42,622 nucleotides of DNA. Origin: Bordetella parapertussis (GTDB taxonomy: Bacteria > Pseudomonadota > Gammaproteobacteria > Burkholderiales > SG8-41). Both the position numbers and the translations under genes were made by a program. Shown piece by piece: positions 7,441-16,521 of this stretch; position 1 is the stretch's first letter, and each line of letters starts with the position of its first letter. The notes under the pieces were generated by a model. It made no database searches. It saw nothing but the letters and a program-made list of their open reading frames with translations, and had not been told where the DNA came from. The stretch spans positions 1 through 42,622 of the forward strand of contig CAMCYP010000032.1 in NCBI GenBank assembly GCA_945885345.1, given 5' to 3'.

Positions 7441-8877
7441 ATGACCATCCTCGAAGAATTTACGCCCCTGTTCGCGCCGAAAACCGTAGCCGTGGTTGGC
7501 GCTTCGACCAAGGGCAATGCGCTGCCCAATGTATTCATCCGCCGTATCCGCGAGTTCGGTTTCACCGGTGACATTTATCCGATCCATCCTGTCGCCGCCG
7601 AAATCGACGGTCTGACGGCGTATAAAACCCTCGCCGATACACCCAAGCCGGTGGATTACGCCTATATCGCCGTGTCTGGTGCGCAGATTCCCGCCATGTT
7701 GTCCGCTGCCAAAGGCCATGTGCGTTTTGCGCAGGTGGTGTCCAGCGGTTTCGGTGAAGTCGAGGAAGGCAAAAACCTGCAGGCTGAACTCGCGGATGCT
7801 GCGCGCGCCGGTGGCATGCGCTTGCTCGGCCCGAATTGCCTGGGCATTTATACGCCGCGCGGTCATGTGACCTTCACCGAAATTGGCCCTAAGGAAGTGG
7901 GTCCGGTCGGCATCGTGTCGCAAAGCGGTGGCCTCGGCACCGACATCATCCGCCGCGGTCTGTCGCGCGGACTTAAATTCTCCGGACTGGTCACCGTCGG
8001 CAACTGCGCTGATGTCACACCTTCCGATCTGCTTGAGTTCTATATTGCCGATCCGCAGACCAAGGTGATTGGTCTCTATATAGAAACCGCCAAGGACGGC
8101 CGGCGCCTGTTCGACATCCTGCGCAAGGCCAAAGCGGCCAAACCGGTGGTGATCCTCAAGGGCGGGCGCACGCAGCAGGGCTTGGCTGCCGCTGCATCGC
8201 ATACCGGTTCGCTGGCGGGTGATGATCGCGTGTGGGTTGCGCTGGCGCGGCAGACCGGTTGCATGCTGGTCGACACGCTGGATAATTTCATCGATACGCT
8301 GCTGATTTTCCAGACCCTGACGCCGCGTCCGCAGCGCCCGACGCAGAAAGTCGTGCTGTTCGGCAACGGCGGCGGCACCAGCGTGCTGGCCACCGACTAT
8401 TACTCAAGGCTGGACCTCGACGTCACACCCTTCGCGCAACCGGTGATCGACGCGCTGGCCGAACTGAAACTGCCGCCGGGTACCAGCATCACCAATCCGG
8501 TGGACTGTCCGGTGGGTACGCTGCAGCAGGATGACGGACGCGTCGCCGAAAAAATCCTCGACATCATCTACAGCCAGGGCAAACCCGAGGCACTGGTGAT
8601 GCATCTGAATCTGTCGGCCTTTGTCGGCCGCACCAAGCCCGAAGTACTGGACAATCTGGTGGCGGCTGCGATGCGCGTCCAGGAAAAATATCCGGGGCAG
8701 TCGCATTTCATCCTGGTGCTGCGTTCGGACGGTGAACCGGCGCTGGAAGCGCGCAAGCGCGAATTCCGTGACAAGGCGGTGGCGCTGGGCGTGCCGGTGT
8801 ACGACGAAATGGCCAATGCCGGTCATCCGCTGGCGGCGCTGGCGACCTTTGAACGTTTCAAGGCCGCACGGAAATAA
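7441..8877 (+). CDS. NDP-forming acyl-CoA synthetase, CoA-binding (alpha-type) subunit, module 1
   Basis: A 478-residue subunit with a CoA-binding Rossmann domain (about 10-135, starting TVAVVGASTKG), a succinyl-CoA-ligase-like domain (about 150-290) and a further ligase domain to the end. H254 in AAASHTGSLAGDD is in the place of the phosphohistidine loop. With the 6724 subunit it should interconvert acid + CoA + ATP with acyl-CoA + ADP + phosphate. Within the carboxylase operon, the simplest reading is that it activates the acid whose CoA ester is then carboxylated; running in reverse it could recover ATP from the product thioester. Last gene of the operon, converging with the LysR gene after 57 bp without an obvious terminator. 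Confidence 0.92.
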   Translation: MTILEEFTPLFAPKTVAVVGASTKGNALPNVFIRRIREFGFTGDIYPIHPVAAEIDGLTAYKTLADTPKPVDYAYIAVSGAQIPAMLSAAKGHVRFAQVVSSGFGEVEEGKNLQAELADAARAGGMRLLGPNCLGIYTPRGHVTFTEIGPKEVGPVGIVSQSGGLGTDIIRRGLSRGLKFSGLVTVGNCADVTPSDLLEFYIADPQTKVIGLYIETAKDGRRLFDILRKAKAAKPVVILKGGRTQQGLAAAASHTGSLAGDDRVWVALARQTGCMLVDTLDNFIDTLLIFQTLTPRPQRPTQKVVLFGNGGGTSVLATDYYSRLDLDVTPFAQPVIDALAELKLPPGTSITNPVDCPVGTLQQDDGRVAEKILDIIYSQGKPEALVMHLNLSAFVGRTKPEVLDNLVAAAMRVQEKYPGQSHFILVLRSDGEPALEARKREFRDKAVALGVPVYDEMANAGHPLAALATFERFKAARK

Positions 8878-8934
8878 AGCCAAAAGGCCGCGAACTCTCA
8901 AAAGGAGTCGTTGATAAGAATATCGTGGCGCTCG

Positions 8935-9909
8935 TCACAGGCTTTTGGTGGATGTGCGGGTACGTTTTGTCTGGGCGGTTTTCTTCAAGTTGCCGTTTAA
9001 CAGAGTTACCACCCGGTCTGGCGTTAGCTCGGGTGAAAGTCCGCTGATGAAATCAAAAACAAACTGCCGGAAATAGCCGTTTTTTCTGAGCGATATATAC
9101 GTCGTACTGGGTTCCAGTAAATGACTGACATCGCGCGCACGCAGACCGCTGTCCCGTTTGTGATCCACTGATACCGCGGACAAAATCGCAATACCAAAAC
9201 CGCGCTCGACATAAGCCTTGCTGACGTCTGCGTCCACGATCCCGAAAATGAACTGGGGCTTCAACCCCTGCTTCTTGAATTCTTCCATGACCCGCCAGCG
9301 ACCGCTGAACGCCGGATCATGAGTGATGATTGGATATTTGGCGATTTCGGCCAAGGTTATTTGTTCAGCACGCAGTATCGGATGACCGCGTTTTGCGACA
9401 ACGCAACGTGGTAACTCCATGCAAGGCATGCGCACCAGATTCGGGAAAGGTTGGCTGGTTTCCGTTCCGATCGCGATGTCGGCATCACCGCTTTCCACCA
9501 TTTCGCAAATCTGGGTTGGATTACCTTGTCTCAACCCGAGCTTTACCAGGGGATAGCGGCGGGCAAATTTTTCGATGATCGCCGGCAAGATGTACCTGGC
9601 TGGGGTGTGGGTGGTGGCAATGGTCAGGCTGCCCTGATCCTGGGTGGCAAAGTCGTCCCGGACTGCTTTTAAACCATCAACGTCACTGATGACGCGCTGT
9701 GCAATTTCCATGATCCGGCGCCCGGGTTCAGTTAATCCCAGGATGCGATTGCGCTTGCGCTGGAATACGGAAAAGCCCAGTTCCGCTTCCAGCAACTGGA
9801 TCTGTTTGCTGATGCCGGGCTGGGAGGTATTTAAATACTCAGCGGCGGCGGACAGGTGATTCCCGTGCCGGAAAACTTCGACAACATACCGCAGTTGCTG
9901 CAATTTCAT
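8935..9909 (-). CDS. LysR family transcriptional regulator, CysB-like
   Basis: A 324-residue LysR regulator, exactly CysB length. The N-terminus MKLQQLRYVVEV and the helix-turn-helix AAEYLNTSQPGISKQIQLLE (22-41) are strongly CysB/Cbl-like, and the effector domain begins with the CysB-type TTHTPARYILP. CysB proteins answer to O-acetylserine, thiosulfate or sulfate-related ligands, which fits the sulfane/sulfite-type soxCD pair 11 kb away, but it is divergent from the second carboxylase module, so its ligand may differ. Start at 9909 is chosen because the longer frame to 10068 adds 53 residues unlike any LysR N-terminus. An arginine/lysine-rich tail ends the protein. Confidence 0.92.
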   Translation of the reverse strand: MKLQQLRYVVEVFRHGNHLSAAAEYLNTSQPGISKQIQLLEAELGFSVFQRKRNRILGLTEPGRRIMEIAQRVISDVDGLKAVRDDFATQDQGSLTIATTHTPARYILPAIIEKFARRYPLVKLGLRQGNPTQICEMVESGDADIAIGTETSQPFPNLVRMPCMELPRCVVAKRGHPILRAEQITLAEIAKYPIITHDPAFSGRWRVMEEFKKQGLKPQFIFGIVDADVSKAYVERGFGIAILSAVSVDHKRDSGLRARDVSHLLEPSTTYISLRKNGYFRQFVFDFISGLSPELTPDRVVTLLNGNLKKTAQTKRTRTSTKSL

Positions 9910-9940
9910 GGGCGACTTTAGTATACGATTTAGAAATACT

Positions 9941-9958
9941 AGAATATCACAATATTCT
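9941..9958. promoter_or_regulatory. Palindrome in the LysR-SDR divergent intergenic region
   Basis: AGAATAT-CACA-ATATTCT is a perfect 7-bp inverted repeat with a 4-bp centre, 31 bp upstream of the LysR start. It sits in an AT-rich 208-bp gap between the LysR gene and the SDR gene at 10118. Position and symmetry suit a LysR-type operator. The minus strand has a TATACT hexamer closer to the LysR start. Assignment is inference. Confidence 0.45.
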
Positions 9959-10117
9959 TGAATGGAATCAACATGGTTGTTATTCTTTGACGGGAATTTC
10001 CTGCAGACAGAAAAAACTAAAAAATTGTTTCTGTGAGGATTAGGGCAATACCGTGAGGAGGCGATCAACGGCCTATATCAGCGCCGAATCGCTGTCGCGA
10101 TCCGAAAAGGATATTTG

Positions 10118-10909
10118 ATGGAACTCGGACTCAAAGGGCGCAATGCTTTTGTTACAGGAGCCTCACGCGGGATCGGAGCGGAGATCGCTCGCGCATTCGC
10201 TGTCGAAGGCGTAAATCTGGCCTTGTTTGGCCGTGATTTGCAGCGCTGCACTGCGCTGGCCGCCGAACTTTCTGAAAAACATCCGGCTATTCGTACCGTG
10301 GTCTGCGAACTGGACATGCAACAACCGGAGGAACTAGCACGAGCAGTGACCAAAGCGGCGGACACGCTGGGAGGTTGTGACATTCTCGTCAATTGTGCCG
10401 GGGGGGCGACACGCGGAAGACTTGAAGACATCGCGGATGAATCTTGGGCGCACAATTTCAATGTCAAACCACTGGGGCTTGTCCGGGTAACACGGAATTG
10501 TCTACCCTTGCTCCGGAAATCCGACCAGGCGCGCATCATCAATATTGCGGGAACCCGGGGACGCGAACCCGGCGCCTTTTCCGTCATGTCCTCGCCGATC
10601 AATCTCGCCACGCTGGGCGTGACCAAGGCATTGGCCAATGAACTGGGGCCGCAGGGTATTACCGTCAATGCCATCAACCCCGGATCGACCGACACGGGTC
10701 GCTGGACGGAATTGGTGAACATGACCGCAACCGATCGCCGGATCTCAACCGAAGAGGCAAAAAAATATCTGAACCGCGAGGTTCCTTTAGGCCGGGTGGT
10801 GATGCCGTCGGACATAGCCGGGCTGACGGTATTCCTGGCGTCATCTCAGGCGGCAATGATTACCGGCGTTGCAATCAATGTAGATGGTGGTAGGAGCCGC
10901 GGCATTTAG
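10118..10909 (+). CDS. SDR-fold protein with non-canonical active site
   Basis: A 263-residue short-chain dehydrogenase/reductase-fold protein. The nucleotide-binding TGASRGIG (13-20), NCAGG (92-96) and the later ELGPQGITVNAINPG segment are typical. The catalytic YxxxK is not seen: lined up on VTKALANEL, the Tyr and Lys positions hold S158 and N162, and the usual Ser region reads INIAGT. Some SDR subgroups share such an S-x-x-x-N pattern, so it may be a non-classical oxidoreductase or a non-enzymatic binding protein. The ATG at 10118 is 7 bp after AAAAGG; the TTG just before it is less likely. First gene of module 2, divergent from the LysR gene. Confidence 0.9.
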   Translation: MELGLKGRNAFVTGASRGIGAEIARAFAVEGVNLALFGRDLQRCTALAAELSEKHPAIRTVVCELDMQQPEELARAVTKAADTLGGCDILVNCAGGATRGRLEDIADESWAHNFNVKPLGLVRVTRNCLPLLRKSDQARIINIAGTRGREPGAFSVMSSPINLATLGVTKALANELGPQGITVNAINPGSTDTGRWTELVNMTATDRRISTEEAKKYLNREVPLGRVVMPSDIAGLTVFLASSQAAMITGVAINVDGGRSRGI

Positions 10910-10960
10910 GCAAATCGAGAGCTCGGATTTCGGGCGAATTCTGAATGGTCGGAGGAAGCA

Positions 10961-11182
10961 ATGGCAAAAATTGAAGTGCGTTCGGAAATTACCGGAACGG
11001 TCTGGCAGATAAAAGTTTCGCCGGGAGACCGGGTTGAAGAAGGCGATGTGCTGATCGTCATCGAATCGATGAAAATGGAAATCCCGGTAATCGTCGAGGA
11101 TGGGGGAGTGGTCAAGGAAATATTCGTCAAACCTTCGGATCCGGTCGCTGAAAATCAGGTGGTTGCTATTCTGGAAGGCTGA
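10961..11182 (+). CDS. Biotinyl (biotin carboxyl carrier) protein, module 2
   Basis: A 73-residue biotinyl domain with the same length and layout as the carrier at 1794 and 56 of 73 residues identical. The biotinylation motif ESMKME puts the modified lysine at K38. A GGAGGAAGC ribosome-binding site precedes the ATG. One base separates its stop from the start of the CoA-ligase subunit at 11184. It should be loaded by the biotin carboxylase at 5378, the only one in the window, and serve the carboxyltransferases at 13850 and 19807, though carriers and carboxyltransferases may be interchangeable between modules. Confidence 0.95.
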   Translation: MAKIEVRSEITGTVWQIKVSPGDRVEEGDVLIVIESMKMEIPVIVEDGGVVKEIFVKPSDPVAENQVVAILEG

Positions 11183-11183
11183 G

Positions 11184-12728
11184 ATGGTTTCCCCCGGTCT
11201 TCCCTCGTTTAGCGTCACGGTCGCGGAACCTTCCGAGATCGTCAACCGCTTTCGCCCCTTGTTCGAACCGACCAGCGTTGCTGTTGTTGGTGCATCATCG
11301 AAAGGCGGCGGCCGGGGCAATGTGCTGATCCGGCGCATCCGGGCGTTCGGCTACACCGGTTCGATATACCCGATCCATCCCAGTGCGCTGGAGATTGACG
11401 GTATTCCCGCATATGCCAGTTTCGCCGATATCCCGAAAACCGTCGACTACGCCTATATCGCCATACCCGGCCAAGACGTGATCCCGCTGCTGGCAAAGGC
11501 CAATGGCCGGGTGCGGTTTGCCCAGGTTGTCTCCAGCGGATTTTCCGAGAGCGAAGGTGGCGCTGCGCTTGAGGCAGAACTGGTAAAGGCAGCGCGGAAA
11601 GGCGGAATGCGGCTCATCGGGCCAAATTGCGTAGGAATATTCTCGCCCCGTGGTGGCATCACGTGGACAGAAATCGGGCCGCAGCCTCCGGGCTCCGTCG
11701 GTGTGCTGTCACAAAGCGGCGGACTGGGGGTCGATATCGTCCGGCGCGGTTCCAACCGGGGCTTGGCTTTCTCAGGATTGGTGACGCTGGGCAATTGCGC
11801 GGATCTCGGACTGAGCGATTTCGTGGAGTATTACCTGGCGCATGAGGAGACCAAAGTCATCGGTCTTTATGTCGAATCGGCGCGCGATGGTCGCCGGCTG
11901 TTTGACCTCCTTCGCACCGCGCGGGGGCGCAAACCGGTGGTCATCCTGAAAGGCGGCCGTACCCCCGAGGGCAAGGTGGCGGCGGTATCGCATACCGGCG
12001 CGCTGGGTGGCGGCGATCGTGCATGGCAGGCGTTGTCGCGGCAGACTGGGTGCATTCTTGTAAAGTCCGTTGAGGAGTTGATCGACACGCTGCTCGCGTT
12101 TCAGATGCTCACACCAGACTTCGCGCATCCGACGAAGCGGGTTGTACTGTTCGGCAACGGAGGCGGGACCAGCGTTCTTGCTACGGACTATCTTTCCGAG
12201 CATGGTCTGACGGTAGCGCCGTTTTCCGATGACACGCGCCGTGCACTTGATGCGATCGAACTGCTGCCTGGCTCGTCCATCAACAATCCTGTCGATATTC
12301 CGGGAGGTAACTTCCGCAAGGATGGCGGAGTTGCGGCATCTAAGATCCTGGAGGCCATTTACCGGCTGGACCGACCCGATGCACTGATCATGCATCTGAA
12401 CATGACGGCGTTCAAAGGCTACGGCAAGAGTGAAACGCTCGATACGCTGGTGCAGGCCGCCTTGCGGCTGAAGGCCTCCTGTCCGGGCCATTCGCACTTC
12501 GTCATGGTACTGCGTTCGGATGGTGATCCTGCGCTGGAGGAGCAGAAGCGGCAATTCAGGCTGCGCGCGGCGAGCAGCGGTATTCCGGTGTACGACGAGT
12601 TGAACAATGCTGGCGGCGCCCTTGCGGCCGTGAGTCAGTTCGAGCAGTTTGTCTGTTCGCGATCAGCGCTCGGATCGGGTTTCACGCCCGTAACTGGAAT
12701 TTCAAAACCTGATCAGGTGCGGCATTGA
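11184..12728 (+). CDS. NDP-forming acyl-CoA synthetase, CoA-binding (alpha-type) subunit, module 2
   Basis: A 514-residue homologue of the 7441 product along its whole length: CoA-binding domain from about 30 (TSVAVVGASSKGG), ligase domain with candidate phosphohistidine H270 in AAVSHTGALGGGD, and a final ligase domain ending near residue 495. It has about 20 extra residues at each end compared with the module 1 copy. An upstream in-frame start at 11100 is rejected because it lies inside the carrier gene; ATG 11184 follows the carrier stop by 1 bp. There is no ATP-grasp partner next to it, so it must borrow the 6724 subunit, use one elsewhere, or have another role. Its end faces the Bug gene at 12736 with a 7-bp gap. 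Confidence 0.9.
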   Translation: MVSPGLPSFSVTVAEPSEIVNRFRPLFEPTSVAVVGASSKGGGRGNVLIRRIRAFGYTGSIYPIHPSALEIDGIPAYASFADIPKTVDYAYIAIPGQDVIPLLAKANGRVRFAQVVSSGFSESEGGAALEAELVKAARKGGMRLIGPNCVGIFSPRGGITWTEIGPQPPGSVGVLSQSGGLGVDIVRRGSNRGLAFSGLVTLGNCADLGLSDFVEYYLAHEETKVIGLYVESARDGRRLFDLLRTARGRKPVVILKGGRTPEGKVAAVSHTGALGGGDRAWQALSRQTGCILVKSVEELIDTLLAFQMLTPDFAHPTKRVVLFGNGGGTSVLATDYLSEHGLTVAPFSDDTRRALDAIELLPGSSINNPVDIPGGNFRKDGGVAASKILEAIYRLDRPDALIMHLNMTAFKGYGKSETLDTLVQAALRLKASCPGHSHFVMVLRSDGDPALEEQKRQFRLRAASSGIPVYDELNNAGGALAAVSQFEQFVCSRSALGSGFTPVTGISKPDQVRH

Positions 12729-12735
12729 TGAACGC

Positions 12736-13713
12736 TTATTTCACGTACCCCAGTTCTGAGAGGATTTCATGGAACTGCTGGTAATTGGCATTCAGGAAAC
12801 CGGACATCTCCTTATGACGCATAAACGTGGGTACCGAAAGATTACGCCTAAGTTCCTGCTTCCATTCATCGGTTTCGACAACCTTGGCGAAAACGTCTTC
12901 CCAATAAGTGATCTGCTCCGTGTCCAGGCCTTTGGGACCGTAGATGCCGCGCCAGTTTGCGAACACCGCGTCAAATCCCTGTTCGCGCCATGTCGGTATG
13001 TTGGAAAAACCTTCACTCAGCCGTTGGGGAGCGGCGACTCCGAGTATGCGCATCTTTCCGGCCTCGACATGCCTGACGTAGTTGTTGGCGCTGGACGCCA
13101 CAACGTCAACATGGCCGCCCAGCAGAGCTACTGCCGCATCCCCGCCGGATTTGAATACCGCGAAGCGCAGTTTCCGCGCATCAATGCCCGCTGCCTTCGC
13201 CAACAGGCTGATGCTGATATGACTGGATCCGCCGCGAGGCGTTCCGAGACCGAACGTGACGGACGTCGGGTCCGCGCGCAGACGGTCTATCAGTTCCTTC
13301 CCGGTCTTGAACGGCGAGTCGGCGCGGACCGCCATCGCCTGATATTCGGACATCAGGTGGACGATCGGCGTAAGGTCGGTATAGGTGATCGGATTGGCGC
13401 CGGTAATCTTGTTGGTCATCAAAACGATCGAGGCCAGCGACAGGTAATGACCATCGCCCGGGCGGAGGTTCATGTAAGCCCAGCTCACGGCGCCGCCACC
13501 ACCGGACTTGTTGATCACGGTAAACGGCACGTTCACCCAGCCGCGCTGCTGGATGATGCTCTGGATCAGGCGTGCATTGCGATCAAGGGCGCCGCCGGCG
13601 GCAGTGCCAGTCATGAATTCCACGTTGTGCTCGGGCTTCCAGGTGGACTGCGCCAGGCACGTCCCCGCCACCAACAGCGATGCCATAACCAGCATTACCG
13701 AAAATCGAATCAT
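12736..13713 (-). CDS. Bug/TctC-type periplasmic solute-binding protein (WxP subtype)
   Basis: A 325-residue secreted binding protein. The signal peptide ends near CLA-QSTW (about residue 22). The mature protein begins WKPEHNVEFMTGTAAGG and shows the family's loops around VINKSGGGGAV and the IPTWREQGFDAVFANWRG motif. Bug proteins hold small carboxylates between two lobes in the periplasm and usually work with a TctA/TctB transporter or a sensor. Neither is nearby. It belongs with the proteins at 16522, 18765 and 31231 rather than with the classical PVR-type ones. It is the only minus-strand gene inside module 2 and shares the 136-bp upstream region with the carboxyltransferase at 13850. GGAGAAAATCC leads into its ATG. 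Confidence 0.9.
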   Translation of the reverse strand: MIRFSVMLVMASLLVAGTCLAQSTWKPEHNVEFMTGTAAGGALDRNARLIQSIIQQRGWVNVPFTVINKSGGGGAVSWAYMNLRPGDGHYLSLASIVLMTNKITGANPITYTDLTPIVHLMSEYQAMAVRADSPFKTGKELIDRLRADPTSVTFGLGTPRGGSSHISISLLAKAAGIDARKLRFAVFKSGGDAAVALLGGHVDVVASSANNYVRHVEAGKMRILGVAAPQRLSEGFSNIPTWREQGFDAVFANWRGIYGPKGLDTEQITYWEDVFAKVVETDEWKQELRRNLSVPTFMRHKEMSGFLNANYQQFHEILSELGYVK

Positions 13714-13849
13714 GGATTTTCTCCGTCAATGTGCAACCAGGAAATTACTTTTATTTGCCGAATAATATATGACGTCGAAACCTTGAGCCACAGTTTTAGT
13801 GCTGATTTATCAAGACAATAAATCAACCATCTCAAAAGGGGAGAAGAAC

Positions 13850-15385
13850 ATGCCATTCAGTGCAATGTTGCAGGAGATGGAAGAGCGTCGCGCACGGGCG
13901 ATGGCGATGGGCGGCCCGGAAAAACTGGCGCGCCGGAAATCACAGGGCGTGCTTAATGCTCGTGAACGTGTGGACCATTTGCTCGACAGTGGAAGCTTTT
14001 TCGAGTCGGGCATCTTTGCTACCTCCGCCCGACCGGAGATGCGGGCGCGAACGCCCGCCGACGGCAAGGTTGTGGGTTTTGGTCAAATCGACGGACGTGA
14101 AGTGGCAGTGATATCCAATGACTTTACCGTGCTTGGCGCAACCAGCGCACTGACCGCACAGAAAAAAGTGAAGCATGTAAAGCAGGTTGCCACGCGACGC
14201 GGCCTGCCCATCGTGTTTTTCGGGGAAACCGGTGGCGCACGCGTGCCTGATCGCATGGGTGCGAACGGACGTTCAATCGTCGGCCAGGACGGCGCCGAAT
14301 ACCAGCGGCTGCGGCAGACGCCTTGGGCATCGGCACTGCTGGGCAGTTGCTATGGACATTCAGCGTGGTATGCCAGCCTTTCGGACTTCGTAGTGATGCG
14401 CAAGGGAGCGACCTTTGCCGTGGCGAGCCACCGCGTGACGTCGATGGCCATCGGTCAGCCGGTTGAAGGCGAGGAACTGGGCGGCTGGAAAATGCACACC
14501 GAGAAAACGGGAATGGTTGATCTCGCAGTGGATACCGACGAGGAAGCCATCGACGCGGTCAAGCGCTTCCTGTCGTATCTTCCGAGCCACTGCAAGGAGC
14601 CGCCGCCCAGGGTTCCCGTGGCGGAAGGCTCTGGCGCGAAGATGAGAAACATCCTGGAATTGCTGCCGGAATCCCGCAACAAGGTCTATGACATGCGCAA
14701 GATTGTCGCGACCGTCTTCGACCAGGACTCGGTGTTCGAACTGAAGCCGCGATACGGCCGTTCAGTGATGACGGCGCTCACGCGCCTCGAAGGTCGTACC
14801 GTGGGGGTCATCGCGAACAACCCGCTGTTCAAAGCCGGAGCGCTTGACGTGGATGCGTGCAACAAGGTTACTAGTTTTCTGGTGTTGTGTGACTCGTTCA
14901 ACATTCCCCTGGTGTTTCTGGTCGATGTTCCCGGCTTCATGATCGGCGTCGAGGGCGAATTGCGCGGGGCGCCGGGGCGCATCATCAACTGGGTCAACGC
15001 CATGTCGCTGTGTACGGTGCCGAAGATCAGCATCATCATTCGGAAAAGTTACGGCAAGGCGTACCTCAACATGGGAGGGGGCAAGAATTCGGACGAAGTG
15101 GCCTGCTGGCCCACCGCTGACCTGGGATTCGTCGACCCCGCCATTGCGGTGAGCATTGCCTACGGGATCAAGCGCGAAGACGATCCGGTTCGTTACGCGG
15201 AGCTGACCGAGCAGCTGCAGCGGGACTCGTCGGTGTGGGCGCTGGCCGAACTCTATGAAACGCAGATGGTGATTGACCCGCGCGAGACCAGGGACTACCT
15301 GATTCGCACGCTGGATGTGCATCAGATGCGACTTACGCGGGGTGTAGGCGAACACAACATCAGCAACTGGCCGACGACTTTCTAG
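13850..15385 (+). CDS. Acyl-CoA carboxylase carboxyltransferase subunit, type B, module 2
   Basis: A 511-residue PccB-type carboxyltransferase, the same length as its closest relative at 3721. Both crotonase-like halves are complete: FGETGGARVPD (about 124-134) in the first, and LVDVPGFMIG, IIIRKSYGKAYLNMGGG and ACWPTADLGFV in the second. The ATG at 13850 follows AAAGGGGAG and gives the family N-terminus MPFSAMLQEMEERR; a GTG at 13799 would add 17 unlikely residues. It starts the run of plus-strand genes through 21387. It presumably uses biotin on the 10961 carrier. The acyl-CoA substrate is unknown and may differ from module 1. Confidence 0.93.
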   Translation: MPFSAMLQEMEERRARAMAMGGPEKLARRKSQGVLNARERVDHLLDSGSFFESGIFATSARPEMRARTPADGKVVGFGQIDGREVAVISNDFTVLGATSALTAQKKVKHVKQVATRRGLPIVFFGETGGARVPDRMGANGRSIVGQDGAEYQRLRQTPWASALLGSCYGHSAWYASLSDFVVMRKGATFAVASHRVTSMAIGQPVEGEELGGWKMHTEKTGMVDLAVDTDEEAIDAVKRFLSYLPSHCKEPPPRVPVAEGSGAKMRNILELLPESRNKVYDMRKIVATVFDQDSVFELKPRYGRSVMTALTRLEGRTVGVIANNPLFKAGALDVDACNKVTSFLVLCDSFNIPLVFLVDVPGFMIGVEGELRGAPGRIINWVNAMSLCTVPKISIIIRKSYGKAYLNMGGGKNSDEVACWPTADLGFVDPAIAVSIAYGIKREDDPVRYAELTEQLQRDSSVWALAELYETQMVIDPRETRDYLIRTLDVHQMRLTRGVGEHNISNWPTTF

Positions 15386-15438
15386 GCGGGCGCCCCGGCG
15401 TCCTTCGAAACAATAAAACCGGAACCGAGGAGGCAAAG

Positions 15439-16404
15439 ATGCGTGGATATCTGATTGTGATACTGGCGGGATTGGGACTTGCATGGCCGGCTGTGGCGGC
15501 ACAACCGGAGCCCTATCCGGTCAAGCCCGTGCGTGTGGTGGTGCCCTACGCCGCGGGAGGATCCAACGATCTGGTCAGCCGCGCCATCATGCCGAAGCTG
15601 AGCGAGGCATGGAAACAGTCGATCATTGTCGACAATCGCGCCGGCGCGGGTTCGCTGATCGGTACCGAGATCGTCGTACGCGCGGTGCCCGATGGCTATA
15701 CGCTGCTGGCAACGTCCGGCGCCCTGGCCATCAACGTATCGTTATATCGGTTGTCGTTTGATCCGCTCAAGGACCTGGCCCCGGTGGCGTTCATGGCACA
15801 AATGCCTTACGTGCTCGCGGTTCATCCTTCCGTCCCGGCCAGTTCGGTGCAGGAGCTGATCAATTATGCCAAAGCAAATCCCGGCAAGCTCTCATTTGCA
15901 TCAGCAGGAATCGCGACCGCGACCCATCTCACCGGAGAGATGTTCAAATCCATGGCGAAGATCAATCTCCTGCATGTGCCGTACAAGGGCGGCGGCCCCG
16001 CGCTCAACGCGATCATCGGCAACGAAGTCCAGGTAGTTTTCAACGTGGTCAGCGGCACGTTGCCGCACGTGCGGAGCGGAAGATTGCGTGCGCTGGCGGT
16101 AAGCAGCGCGAAACGGGCGGATGCGGCACCGGAACTGCCTACCATCAGCGAAGCGGGAGTGCCGGGGTTCGACGTCGTATCCGGATACACCATCTATGCG
16201 CCGGCCGGCACGCCGCGTGCCATCGTCAACAAGATCAATTCCGGCATCAACGATGCACTCCGGCAGCAGGACATGAAGGAGCGTTTTCTGACGCTGGGCG
16301 TAACGCCGATCATCAGCAGCCCGGAATCGCTGACAGCCTATCTGAAGTCGGAAATTGCCCGCTGGGGGAAAATCATCCGGGAAATGGGAATCAAGCCGGA
16401 ATAG
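15439..16404 (+). CDS. Bug/TctC-type periplasmic solute-binding protein (classical subtype)
   Basis: A 321-residue binding protein with a signal peptide cleaved about AVAA-QPEP (residue 21) and the classical Bug start YPVKPVRVVVPYAAGGSNDL. IIVDNRAGAGSLIG and the VPDGYTLL loop are diagnostic. It should bind a small organic acid in the periplasm. It lies 53 bp after the carboxyltransferase and is preceded by GAGGAGG, so probably co-transcribed with it. No TctA/TctB-like membrane gene is found in the window. Its placement suggests it binds the substrate of the module 2 pathway, for uptake or sensing. Confidence 0.92.
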   Translation: MRGYLIVILAGLGLAWPAVAAQPEPYPVKPVRVVVPYAAGGSNDLVSRAIMPKLSEAWKQSIIVDNRAGAGSLIGTEIVVRAVPDGYTLLATSGALAINVSLYRLSFDPLKDLAPVAFMAQMPYVLAVHPSVPASSVQELINYAKANPGKLSFASAGIATATHLTGEMFKSMAKINLLHVPYKGGGPALNAIIGNEVQVVFNVVSGTLPHVRSGRLRALAVSSAKRADAAPELPTISEAGVPGFDVVSGYTIYAPAGTPRAIVNKINSGINDALRQQDMKERFLTLGVTPIISSPESLTAYLKSEIARWGKIIREMGIKPE

Positions 16405-16521
16405 AACTTTGCCGCGTCGACCTGCTTTTGGGGCCTTGCGCTTTCCCGGCAGGCGCGACGATCGGAACAGGCAGAACGTGAACAATAGCAACCCGACTCA
16501 CCGGTCTTCAAGGAGGATTAC

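Noticed and set aside
6613..8202. 529-codon minus-strand frame across the CoA-ligase genes
   Set aside because: His/Arg/Gln-rich composition typical of antisense shadows; the plus-strand ATP-grasp and CoA-binding genes explain the region.
11100..11183. N-terminal extension of the module 2 CoA-ligase subunit
   Set aside because: It overlaps the carrier gene in another frame and encodes unrelated residues; ATG 11184 fits the family.
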